A DNA stretch of 64,000 nt from Chloroflexota bacterium (GTDB taxonomy: Bacteria; Chloroflexota; Anaerolineae; Anaerolineales; Anaerolineaceae): NCBI GenBank assembly GCA_004347695.1, contig SLTK01000004.1, positions 81,735 through 145,734 of the forward strand, in the 5' to 3' direction. Both the position numbers and the translations under genes were made by a program. The notes below the pieces were generated by a model. The model ran no database searches and was not told the origin of the DNA. It saw only the letters and a list, made by a program, of their open reading frames with translations. Within the stretch, counting starts at the first letter, position 1. Every line of letters begins with the position of its first letter. Of this stretch, positions 8,901 through 16,376 are shown piece after piece.

Positions 8901-9319
8901 TGCGACGTGTCTGGCGTTTGGGACAGACCCAGCCGGTCAAAGCGATTTTCTCGGTGTACTCGTCGGCGATGGAAGCAACAGCGCTGGCCTTGATGGGAAA
9001 AAAGATGAAGGCCGCGCAGCTCGTTTATGGGGATGAAGTCGGAGGCGCGATTGTTCCAGAGGAGGAAGGCGACTTTCTCACTCAGCTCGCTCGTGATGTG
9101 CTGGAGGGTGCTAAGCTCTCTGACCTACAGACCTTGTTTGCTGATGATCTGCAGGTCAGTCACAATCCGATGGGTAGCCTAACGACCCCGAGTGCAGTGA
9201 TTATTCCTGGTCCGAAAGTGATGACCTGGGATGATTGGGTGAGCCAAAAGACGGTTGTGGTCAGACGGACACGAAGAAAGGAGGTGGTACCGGAGGGACA
9301 GATGGGATTTGGAATATAA
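5963..9319 (+). CDS. DUF6094-type methyltransferase fused to a SNF2-like helicase
   Basis: An 1118-residue protein. The N-terminal third is a Rossmann methyltransferase: SAM motif DPCAGEG near residues 37-43 and catalytic NPPYD near 98-102, as in N6-adenine methylases and DUF6094 proteins. The rest is a superfamily 2 helicase: Walker A AEMGTGKTT near 431-439, DEVH near 652-655, and motif VI QSVRRVWRLGQ near 977-987. A zinc-binding insert lies between motifs I and II (CACPGCGK near 556, CHNR near 590, CGTP near 620). The ribosome site is aaaggag. A single protein that may both modify and translocate on DNA is notable; it could protect element DNA or act in its replication. The domain calls are firm, the role inferred. 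Confidence 0.8.
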   Translation: MRPPAIERMGYYPTDEPVVEIIRTYLKPPSERGRLFDPCAGEGKAASFLGNALNCETWGVELSPERAGKAQTVMDKVYQAPWQACVLSDESISWLYLNPPYDFDRFEGQKRLEWDFLKATSSKLMRGGLLTYIIPQKILGMIEVARLLAGHYEAITVYRFPDGLYEKFKQVVVLASKRKLYQLPTDKEVLSLQSLASMDLEPIQSAIEPIYQLLSAPSRGANGKPVVFKRTDWEPEEVVEATKEAGVHTTSDWLDLIHPTRGLAQLFQPVMPLKKGHIAMLMASGMMGTVKLADEEGKPMLIKGRVIKVVEKTEQPDSKETDTVVETYKDRFVTTVAVLKQDGIQVIQDVKGLSEFMKVHGEKIAAHVLETYKPIYNLDPTANEIEILDRLGTQRKALPGQERAGLLPVQRHAAAALARSIQKNNVANCQAEMGTGKTTISTGVIELLDAYPAIVLCPPHLVPKWIREIEEVIPGAYAREIRRIGRNSDEVYDVNDVREFLDQYKAACDAAQKKGGSKPKWVAVVAHTSAKFGAGWQPAVITRKTRDPLTGKILDACACPGCGKVVMVEKDGFVVPVTDATELAEKRQFCHNRIPGWELDADGRTKLDANGDLVWGTRPCGTPLFEFNGARRHSISEYITKHAKGAFKLLVADEVHQFKSKSSDRGVAFHQLVTAVKWTLTLTGTFFGGKSTSIFWLLHRLNHGVRRDFAFHDEKRWARLYGVLETTRRRRRDEDSDEDGVYTGNRRYRNQAKEQPGVSPAIVSRLLDTTIFLSLKDLNLALPSYKEEVVALDMLDDQGQQYHSMDSSLKQLAIQSSRYLSTWLQWTLARPNSAFRDEVVVVDEVDDGDGKTIRKVPLMELPAINPNGHKWLPKENWLADFCKVEKQQGRKVLVYVRQTGTRDIQDRVMMPLQSNGLRVSILGGNVDPRKREDWIAKRVNTLDVLICNPRLVETGLDLVQFSTVVFFEIEYSLYTLWQSVRRVWRLGQTQPVKAIFSVYSSAMEATALALMGKKMKAAQLVYGDEVGGAIVPEEEGDFLTQLARDVLEGAKLSDLQTLFADDLQVSHNPMGSLTTPSAVIIPGPKVMTWDDWVSQKTVVVRRTRRKEVVPEGQMGFGI

Positions 9320-9359
9320 ATAAATAGAGGTTGGATGTTTCCAACCTCTATTTATTTAT
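9316..9359. terminator. Bidirectional terminator between convergent genes
   Basis: A near-perfect 20-bp stem (9316-9335 with 9340-9359) with a four-base loop and A/T-rich outer ends gives a U tract in either direction. It overlaps the stop of the methylase-helicase and precedes the end of the HNH gene on the other strand. It marks the boundary between backbone and defence cargo. Confidence 0.85.
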
Positions 9360-9360
9360 C

Positions 9361-10017
9361 CTATAGATCAAAAACAAGGCACTTAACAATTTCTTCCCGA
9401 ATAGAAATCAAGGATGTTTGAAAATCATTGAAATATTTTTGCTGCTCTTCGGGAAATGAATTTTGGTTAAGAAAATTCTGAAAATCAGAAATCTTTTTGT
9501 CTAGCATTTCTATTACTCTTATTTTCTCTAATCGGATCTCTCTCAACTTTCTTCTGGTTTCCCTGTTTAAGGCGAGTAAAAGGATCATATATTTTGCGGG
9601 GGCTTGTAAATCTTCAATTTCCCCGTTATCCATTACACAAAAAAATTCATTCCGATTTATTGAAAATGGGTCTAAAAAGCCTTCCCCATCCGCTGTGACT
9701 GTAATGTCCTGATTGCCATTAAGGTTAGGCCAATGATCCGATTTTAATCTATTACAGCCTGAACAAGAATAAACTAAGTTGTGAGGATCATTCGACAATG
9801 CGGCAAAGTATTTTTGAGGGCGGAAATGTTCGAGTTCCATTAACTCTTCCCCGCCACATTCCGCCTCTTGAATATCACAATAAACACATCGCTTTAAACA
9901 ATCATCCCGGATTTCCTGCCTATAATGCTGATAATGATAATATTCACCGTTTTCCTTTTTTGAATAATTATCTCTACGGGTAACAACCGGAAAAAACACA
10001 TGTCGTTCTCTATCCAT
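9361..10017 (-). CDS. HNH endonuclease, last gene of the kinase-receiver-methylase operon
   Basis: A 218-residue protein with a classic zinc-bound HNH core: CVYCD near residue 46, an ELEHFRPQ segment with the catalytic His, then CSGCNRLK near residue 92 with DHWPNL. This resembles the HNH proteins in PtuB-like and TIGR02646-like defence contexts. The C-terminal half is helical, probably coiled coil. It follows the receiver gene by 15 bases on the same strand, so it is the likely effector of that operon, acting on DNA. The start at 10017 is the first ATG in frame after the receiver stop. The nuclease call is good; its control by the receiver is an inference. Confidence 0.8.
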   Translation of the reverse strand: MDRERHVFFPVVTRRDNYSKKENGEYYHYQHYRQEIRDDCLKRCVYCDIQEAECGGEELMELEHFRPQKYFAALSNDPHNLVYSCSGCNRLKSDHWPNLNGNQDITVTADGEGFLDPFSINRNEFFCVMDNGEIEDLQAPAKYMILLLALNRETRRKLREIRLEKIRVIEMLDKKISDFQNFLNQNSFPEEQQKYFNDFQTSLISIREEIVKCLVFDL

Positions 10018-10032
10018 ATGCGCCCCCTAACA

Positions 10033-10659
10033 TTAGTGATTGCTCGTAATGTTCTTATATTCTTCAAGTACTTTTTTTAATTCTTGTAGCTTTGGCAATT
10101 CTTCTGCCAAAATTGAGGAAGTACGGTCAAACTGAATCTCATTTAGCTCTGCTTCATCTTCCGGTGACATTTGACCATTTAACGTTTTTCGGAGCAATTC
10201 GTGAAACCTTTTTTCTCTTTCCGCGAGATAATCTGAGTAACCAGTGATTCTTCTCAGAATCCTAGCAATGACTGCTTTTGATTTGTCGGATCCGACTTTC
10301 GCTAGATCCGACTTATCAATAATATCTTCAACACTCCACGCACCTTCGCTGAATGCATCTGAATCCTCTGCAAAATTGGTTAGGATATATATTGGTAATT
10401 TTGTGTTTATACTACGCATAAACAGAGCTAATTCGATCCCAAAATAACTTGCAACCCCAGTATCTTTTAACCGCTGATCAATTATGAAACATGCAAGATC
10501 GGGAGTATTCAATAGGCTCAGATAATCATTAAGTTGCCCTAAAGGGGGGCATAAGGTTTCTACGCTAATTTCTTTGGGAAATTGACTTCTTAGGACATTT
10601 GCAAATGTCTCGATTTGCTGTTGATTTTCGTCTATCAACCATATTTTTGGATTATCCAT
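10033..10659 (-). CDS. Receiver (REC) domain protein
   Basis: A 208-residue protein with a CheY-like receiver over residues 1-120. The acidic pair is D10-E11, the phosphoacceptor candidate is D61 (FIIDQRL), the switch Thr is T94 (YILTNF) and the conserved Lys is K116 (IIDKSD). The remaining 90 residues are helical with no DNA-binding motif that I can see. It starts 3 bases after the stop of the histidine-kinase gene and ends 15 bases before the HNH gene. It should accept phosphate from that kinase and pass a signal, most simply to the HNH nuclease. A receiver without a DNA-binding output domain fits protein-level rather than transcriptional control. Confidence 0.75.
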   Translation of the reverse strand: MDNPKIWLIDENQQQIETFANVLRSQFPKEISVETLCPPLGQLNDYLSLLNTPDLACFIIDQRLKDTGVASYFGIELALFMRSINTKLPIYILTNFAEDSDAFSEGAWSVEDIIDKSDLAKVGSDKSKAVIARILRRITGYSDYLAEREKRFHELLRKTLNGQMSPEDEAELNEIQFDRTSSILAEELPKLQELKKVLEEYKNITSNH

Positions 10660-10662
10660 TTG

Positions 10663-12975
10663 TTAATTTCCATCCTTTTCTAGATTTGGTGCGGGGATTC
10701 GAAGAATAAATTCTGCACCACCTAAATTTCCAGGTGAGACAGCAGATATTGATCCACTATATGAATCTAGGAAATTTTTCACAATAGCTAAACCCATACC
10801 GGTACCTATAACATCACCCTCAGGGTTGCGCTTGGTAGAGAATGTCGGAAGAAATATTTTATCCTCTGTGCCTGCTTCCAAACCAATTCCCGAATCGGAG
10901 AAATGAATAACAATCCATTCCAAATCAACCTCAATCGAAACAAGGATTATTCTTTTATCCTTTCCAGTATTCTGCAATGCCCAGATCGAATTAGTGATCA
11001 GATTTACAAATATACTTTCCCAATCAATAGGAAATCCGGATATTAATGGCATAACCTCGGGAAATTGCTTTTGTCCTTGAATATTCTTATCAACGAATAT
11101 TTTCTCAAAAGCATTAAATACCTGATTCAAAATTACTACGATATCAATGTTCTTTCTTTTCCTTTTGTCACGAGCAATATTACGCAAAGCAAAACTTGCA
11201 AATGTTTCAACCTTTTCAGCTTCAGAAAGTATGAGGCGCAAATTGTCATCGACTAATGGTTTTACATCTGGTGTGACCATGAACAGACCATTAATTAGGT
11301 TTTGTTTCAATAAACCCGCATTCGCAAGGACCACATTTGTCGAACCTATTGTTTCATGCCCAAAACACGAAGTTAAAATTCCTAAGGACGCCAGGTTCGA
11401 GAGGGTATTTTTCTGTCTTTCGAATTCTTCCTCTCTTGCTTTTGTGACCTCGATTAATGACTCTTGGGCTTTTTGTGCGTCTGTGACCTTTTTATCAATA
11501 TTCTCTACAGCTGAGCCAATCAATTCTTGAATTTGGCTAATATCAGGGATAGTGCCTGAAGATTGTGCATCTGAGAGGATTGTCTTCATTTGCTCCGCAA
11601 CCTGCTGCAAATCGTTAACGGCAACAGAAGTGTTTTGTGCAGCTTTTATAGCATTTTCTTGACTTTCCTCAAGTTCATTGGCCTTTTTTATGCTTTTCTC
11701 AAAATCTTCACGGTTATTCTCAAAAAATCTGACAGCTTCCAGGACAAAAGCTCGTAAATCATAATATGCTTGACCTTCAAGAATGCCTTCTCGATTAGTT
11801 TGATCATTTAATCCTTCGTTTACTTCTCGACTTATGAACACTGCACCCACAACTTGGTTATAACCAACTCGCCATTGCCCTTGAGTTACACCACCCGGGC
11901 TTTGTTGTCTTCGATAGCTAAGATTTAGCCAATCACCATCTCCATTCGGTTGTCCGTATGGCTTTACACGGAATTGGTCTCTATAAATCCGAACACCTTG
12001 ATTAGCCTCTAGGAATTTTTCTATTTGGGCTTTTGAAAAAGAAAAATTAGCCAAATCGACATTTCGTCTTGGGAAGAAGTACATCTCAAATGTTAATGGC
12101 CCACATTTAGGAAATTCCCCTCTATTCTTTATCTTTTTCGACCACATTGTTTTTGGTAACTCATACATTTTCTTATGAAGAGGGGAAGTCATTTTAAAAT
12201 GGATATAGTTGTGCTCATCTATGTCAGCAGTTAACATCCATTCTGCAGCATTTAGTAATTCACTCGAGCCCATTTCCTCATCTTGGTTTTTTCCTTCCAA
12301 TCCGCTTTCTATTTCAATAGAGAAATCTTTGATCGAAGTGAAAGGGGATAATAATAGAGATAACTCCTTTCGAAGCGCTACTAGAAAAGCATCATCCCAG
12401 GTATCTTTCAAATTAAGTAGAATTATCCTTGTACCTTGGGAGCACGACACATTTTGACCTGAATAGTCGTCAAAAAAATCCTTTGGTATTTGATAAAGGC
12501 GATGTTTTACTGCTTCTAACCTTTGATCTGCTTCTTCATACTTTTGCCAATCAATTACAAGTTCAACTCCGGTATCATTTTCTTTTGTGAAAGATTGGAC
12601 AACACTAATCGAACATAATCTGTCCAAACCCAAACGTCCTAATCCTTTTTCTCCAGCAAGGACTCGTTGTTTTGATTTCGATGTTTTTATCTCACGCTTA
12701 TTTGAAGTCCCAATAACCATCCAATTATTTAGTACCTGATCTTCGTCCATTCCTATGCCATCATCCTGTATCACCATAATTGGGGATGAGTTATCAGGTC
12801 TTAAGAACTGAATTTTTACATGTTCAGAATCAGCGTCATACGAATTCTTAACGAGTTCGGTAATTGCGATTATCGAGTTAGAAATACTCTCACGACCCAA
12901 TTGCATCGCAACTCGAGCAGCAACAGAGAAAGATGCTTCTTTATACTCGTCTTGACGGTCTGGTAAATTTGCCAT
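10663..12975 (-). CDS. Histidine kinase-like protein with two GHKL ATPase domains
   Basis: A 770-residue protein. Residues 30-120 are an Hsp90/MORC-type ATPase: N box ELVKNSYDAD at 40-49, DDGIGM at 71-76, GEKGLGRLG at 108-116. After a middle region comes a coiled coil near 420-520, a DHp-like helix with FGHET near 535 (candidate phospho-His), and a second GHKL ATPase typical of histidine kinases: NLITNS near 660, DSGIGL near 695, GTGMGLAIV near 725. No membrane segment is present, so it senses something in the cytoplasm. It abuts the methylase stop with no gap and sits 3 bases before the receiver gene. The domain reading is firm; the sensed signal is unknown. Confidence 0.8.
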   Translation of the reverse strand: MANLPDRQDEYKEASFSVAARVAMQLGRESISNSIIAITELVKNSYDADSEHVKIQFLRPDNSSPIMVIQDDGIGMDEDQVLNNWMVIGTSNKREIKTSKSKQRVLAGEKGLGRLGLDRLCSISVVQSFTKENDTGVELVIDWQKYEEADQRLEAVKHRLYQIPKDFFDDYSGQNVSCSQGTRIILLNLKDTWDDAFLVALRKELSLLLSPFTSIKDFSIEIESGLEGKNQDEEMGSSELLNAAEWMLTADIDEHNYIHFKMTSPLHKKMYELPKTMWSKKIKNRGEFPKCGPLTFEMYFFPRRNVDLANFSFSKAQIEKFLEANQGVRIYRDQFRVKPYGQPNGDGDWLNLSYRRQQSPGGVTQGQWRVGYNQVVGAVFISREVNEGLNDQTNREGILEGQAYYDLRAFVLEAVRFFENNREDFEKSIKKANELEESQENAIKAAQNTSVAVNDLQQVAEQMKTILSDAQSSGTIPDISQIQELIGSAVENIDKKVTDAQKAQESLIEVTKAREEEFERQKNTLSNLASLGILTSCFGHETIGSTNVVLANAGLLKQNLINGLFMVTPDVKPLVDDNLRLILSEAEKVETFASFALRNIARDKRKRKNIDIVVILNQVFNAFEKIFVDKNIQGQKQFPEVMPLISGFPIDWESIFVNLITNSIWALQNTGKDKRIILVSIEVDLEWIVIHFSDSGIGLEAGTEDKIFLPTFSTKRNPEGDVIGTGMGLAIVKNFLDSYSGSISAVSPGNLGGAEFILRIPAPNLEKDGN

Positions 12976-14268
12976 CTATTCCCTCCACCATGGCAGATTA
13001 GCCAAGGATTTTTTTGTTAGATGCCGGCATCGGATCGTTTCATTTATCCAGGTATTTGTTCTGTCATCTTTCAAGTTATTCAACAAATCTTGGCATGTTG
13101 AAAGTTCGTTATCTTTTGGTTTCAGTACTATTAAATGGTTCTCGACGGCAACATCACCTTCAACATCGATAATTGTTCCAATTGCTCGATATTTATCGCT
13201 TTGCCGTGAAGTACGCCTAACAACAACAAATGGGGGTTTAACAGTTCGACCTTTGAATGCACGAGTGCTTTCGATTACCCTTACACTTTCCCATGCGGGT
13301 AATCCGCGCGGGTGTATATATTTTAAGATCGGGCCTTCATGGGGATCGCGATAATCGACCACCGGGCCAATTGAGATATCAAACTTCTCCGAAAGTGTGG
13401 TCCCCTTATAAGTATGCTGTTTCACCCAAACATGAGAATTTTTACGAGGTTTTTTCTTGACAGTTAGCTCCATTACAAATACATCGACATCAGCCCAAGC
13501 ATCAAATCTTCCATATAACTGTATTTTTTGGATCTCACATTTTGACATAATGGTATTTCGCCACTTCTCATAACGGCTTCCACTACGCAATACATCTGGT
13601 AATATCGCAACAATACGAGTCCCACTCTGCACATTATCTATACAGACTTCAAAGAAAACAGCGGCAGCATTAACTTTTCCAGAAGCCCATTGACATGATT
13701 CCGGAGAAGGCATTTTGAAAAATGGAGGATTTAATAACACGTGTGTAGCGCTCTTTAATACCTCCAGATTGTCAAACATTGATCCGTTCCGAAATCCTGA
13801 AAAATATTCTGAGTTTATATCAAATGATAATGTGTTCTTATCAGCCCCTAATGTAAGCGCTTTTAAAATTAATCGCAGCTTAGAAATGTCCACAAATTCT
13901 GAGTGTAGATCAATTCCACAAAGATTCGATTGCCATAGGCTTATCGTTTCAGATAAATCACCACAAATCTGCAGATATGGAGTACAAGCCAGTAGCAAAT
14001 CCCCCCCGCCGCAAGTGGGGTCAACGAGAACGGATGTTTTATTTATTGTTGAAGCAAATTCTTTGGAGACCACAATTTTCCCAAGCTGACTTCCAGTGAA
14101 AAATGCACCTGCTTCTCTTAAATTCTCAACTGGGACCAATCTCCTCATTTCAGTTGCTAATCTGCCATCCAACATTTGTAAAACACTATCCTTTTTAATT
14201 GGATATTGGTTTATTGTGCTATTAATTACTTCCTGTAACTCTGAGATGAATGGGGTAATTTGATGCAT
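12976..14268 (-). CDS. N6-adenine DNA methyltransferase
   Basis: A 430-residue protein of the type I/Eco57I-like N6 methylase class. The SAM motif is VDPTCGGGDLLLA near residue 83 and the catalytic motif is LLNPPFF near residue 175. An N-terminal helical part precedes them (REAGAFFTGSQLG, the usual ending before motif I). The C-terminal 150 residues may read the target. The stop codon directly abuts the start of the GHKL kinase gene, so they are translationally linked. In restriction systems such an enzyme marks self DNA; here it would protect against the HNH nuclease of the same operon. The recognition sequence cannot be read from the gene. Confidence 0.85.
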   Translation of the reverse strand: MHQITPFISELQEVINSTINQYPIKKDSVLQMLDGRLATEMRRLVPVENLREAGAFFTGSQLGKIVVSKEFASTINKTSVLVDPTCGGGDLLLACTPYLQICGDLSETISLWQSNLCGIDLHSEFVDISKLRLILKALTLGADKNTLSFDINSEYFSGFRNGSMFDNLEVLKSATHVLLNPPFFKMPSPESCQWASGKVNAAAVFFEVCIDNVQSGTRIVAILPDVLRSGSRYEKWRNTIMSKCEIQKIQLYGRFDAWADVDVFVMELTVKKKPRKNSHVWVKQHTYKGTTLSEKFDISIGPVVDYRDPHEGPILKYIHPRGLPAWESVRVIESTRAFKGRTVKPPFVVVRRTSRQSDKYRAIGTIIDVEGDVAVENHLIVLKPKDNELSTCQDLLNNLKDDRTNTWINETIRCRHLTKKSLANLPWWRE

Positions 14269-14318
14269 AATACCATTCTACCTGTTCTAAATAAGTGTAA
14301 CAAGACGGGCAATCATTT

Positions 14319-15623
14319 TCATGATGAGTGTGATGTTACAATCTGCATGAGAAAACCCAACATGGATAAAAATCTCATATGTAATGCGTTCAGCTCTTGA
14401 TCTGAGTATTCCTGGCTTTCTCGATGCTCATCTGCATTTAGCAAAGCCATTTGGTTTTCAAAATCCTTAATCAGAAAATCAACAAAGGTTTTGTTTTTAT
14501 GGCTTCTCGAAATATATTTGAGTCTTGCTTTTCTGGTGGGTTTTCCATCTTTGTCAAAGTGATTGGGGTCCTTTGTCCATTCCTTAACCTGATCATTTGG
14601 GGCTAACAAATGTAAGATATGGGTACTTAATTCCCTATGACTACTGGCAAAATGCCTGAGGTGATCAGGATTTTTAGAATAGATTGCTTGCTCAGCGCCG
14701 AGCAACATATTAGAAAATGACGGATCAAGGTTTTTCAACCAATCCAACAATTCTGCGTGATCCGGCGCAATGATATCTTCTTTCGGTTGGTATGTATCCT
14801 CACCAATAAGCTGTGCTGTTATGATTGACGAGTTGCGCATTTCAATAGTTGGGTAATATCTTACAGAGTCGGGGAGGACTGAGAATCTCTCAACTGGAAG
14901 CACGTCTTTCATCAGGTTTTGGTAACTTGTTATCGTACCCCCCAAACTTTCGAGCAGGGCGCTTTGAGCAGGTAAAACCAAGGGCCGCTGCATCTTTGCG
15001 ATTTCCTCAGCAATACCAAGGATGGGAGATTGAAGTCGATAAAGATCTCCCATCTGTTCAATGGCACGTGCGTTTAAATTATTGATTGCTTCACCGAATT
15101 TACTAACGTCCCCAAACTGCTCTAACATCCCCTTCATTGAAGAAGCTAATTCTATTTGCACGTTTTTCAAAGGTTCCATAACACTCGCCAGGTTAGTGGT
15201 GATAGCCCTGACAGATTCTGATAATTGCTTTGCTAGTTCTCGTTCCTGTTGTTGAACTGCCTGGTAAAACCGTACTTCAGGGTCTTCGATCTCCGCGAAT
15301 TGCTCGTATTCTTCTTCGCATCCCCATTCCCCAACGGCAATCTCGATTAGTCTGCGTTGATCTTCGTTGGAGAATGTCTGGAAATCTTTCTGATCGCTCT
15401 CTCGCAGCATCCACGAGATAACCTTTTCAGTGAATACTCGCTCTTTATCCTCATCAGCAACTGATTCTACAATTTTCTTGATTTCCCGAAACATTCCCCA
15501 TGATATGAAAGCAACCCGTATGGTCAATCCACTGGGTAGTTGGAACACTTTTTGTCTGTTTTCAGCATTGAGAATTTGCTCTCTTGTCAGAATCTTTATT
15601 GACTCGTTATCTTCTTTCGTCAT
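14319..15623 (-). CDS. Protein resembling pPIWI-associating nucleases; first gene of the operon
   Basis: About 434 residues. The frame is open to 15644, but the ATG at 15623 has the better ribosome site (aggaaa). Residues 1-110 resemble no family I know. A helical middle part follows, with repeated hydrophobic heptads. The C-terminal 140 residues contain RHFASSHRELSTHILHLL, then a conserved-looking KPTRKARLKYI segment, a pattern I recall from proteins annotated as predicted pPIWI-associating nucleases; the assignment is from memory and tentative. It lies 50 bases upstream of the methylase gene on the same strand and is probably the first gene of the operon. It could be a second effector or a sensor. 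Confidence 0.5.
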   Translation of the reverse strand: MTKEDNESIKILTREQILNAENRQKVFQLPSGLTIRVAFISWGMFREIKKIVESVADEDKERVFTEKVISWMLRESDQKDFQTFSNEDQRRLIEIAVGEWGCEEEYEQFAEIEDPEVRFYQAVQQQERELAKQLSESVRAITTNLASVMEPLKNVQIELASSMKGMLEQFGDVSKFGEAINNLNARAIEQMGDLYRLQSPILGIAEEIAKMQRPLVLPAQSALLESLGGTITSYQNLMKDVLPVERFSVLPDSVRYYPTIEMRNSSIITAQLIGEDTYQPKEDIIAPDHAELLDWLKNLDPSFSNMLLGAEQAIYSKNPDHLRHFASSHRELSTHILHLLAPNDQVKEWTKDPNHFDKDGKPTRKARLKYISRSHKNKTFVDFLIKDFENQMALLNADEHRESQEYSDQELNALHMRFLSMLGFLMQIVTSHSS

Positions 15624-15713
15624 GAAATCATTTCCTATAAACAAGTTGATTTGGCGTATTATTATTGACTTCTTTCGGAGATACCAATCTTTATATACTA
15701 TTCTATATTATCA

Positions 15714-16310
15714 TTAGAGATGATTCAATTTGATAAAGGAGGCAACTGTCATACGGTTGACATTAAGCTTGCGTGCAATCTCGCTCTTGGAAGTACCTTG
15801 TTTTAGCAAATCTATAATTAAAGATTCTTTTCCGGATAACTTCAAATGGCTGGCTTTTCTTCCTTTTGGCCTTCCAAGAATAACACCTTCAGATTTTTTC
15901 CTTGCTAATGCTTCTTTTGTTCTTTGGCTAATTAAATTTCGCTCTATTTCAGCCGAAAGGCCAAAAGCAAACGCTAAAACTTTACTTTGAATATCTTCAC
16001 CTAGCCGATAATTATCTTTGATCGTCCATACTTTACATTCTTTTGTCATGCAGATATTTAAAATCTCCATGATCATAAATAAATTTCTTCCCAGTCTGGA
16101 TAGCTCTGCGCAGATAATGAGGTCATCCTTTCCCACTTCTTTCAATAGTTTTCCAAGCGCGCGTTTATCATAGTTTTTTGTTCCACTTATGGTCTCTTCG
16201 ATCCAATTATTGATTACGATGTTTTGCTTTTGAGCAAACTTACGGATTTCATATCGTTGGTTTTCCACCGTCTGTTTATCACTGCTGACTCTAATGTAGC
16301 CGAAGTTCAT
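15714..16310 (-). CDS. Serine recombinase, Mpi-type DNA invertase
   Basis: A 198-residue serine recombinase of the resolvase/invertase class. The catalytic segment GYIRVSSDKQ places the nucleophile at Ser9. AELSRLGRN, ISQRTKEALARKK and EGVILGRPKGRK are family signatures, and the C-terminus is a helix-turn-helix (SKSEIARKLNVNRMTV). The close match in size and motifs to Bacteroides Mpi points to inversion rather than transposition. It starts 40 bases from an inverted repeat (16351-16376) whose partner lies inside the methylase gene (18098-18123). This is the classic layout of an invertase beside the segment it flips. Confidence 0.88.
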   Translation of the reverse strand: MNFGYIRVSSDKQTVENQRYEIRKFAQKQNIVINNWIEETISGTKNYDKRALGKLLKEVGKDDLIICAELSRLGRNLFMIMEILNICMTKECKVWTIKDNYRLGEDIQSKVLAFAFGLSAEIERNLISQRTKEALARKKSEGVILGRPKGRKASHLKLSGKESLIIDLLKQGTSKSEIARKLNVNRMTVASFIKLNHL

Positions 16311-16350
16311 TTTTAATTGCCATCCTTTTTTACATTCATTATAAAAAAGG

Positions 16351-16376
16351 AGCGTTTTTATTGAGCAGAATCAGAC
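16351..16376 (+). repeat. Left inverted repeat of the invertible segment (crossover site)
   Basis: This 26-base sequence starts with AGCGTTTTTATTGAGCA and matches the complement of 18098-18123 at 25 of 26 bases. Homology stops abruptly at its outer edge and continues more weakly inward as coding homology. The reading frame is the same in both copies (Ser-Val-Phe-Ile-Glu), so a crossover here joins the methylase to either tail in frame. Confidence 0.8.

Noticed and set aside
15714..16310. A transposase or resolvase of a transposon
   Set aside because: No terminal inverted repeats or transposase partner is seen. Its place beside the inverted repeats fits an invertase.
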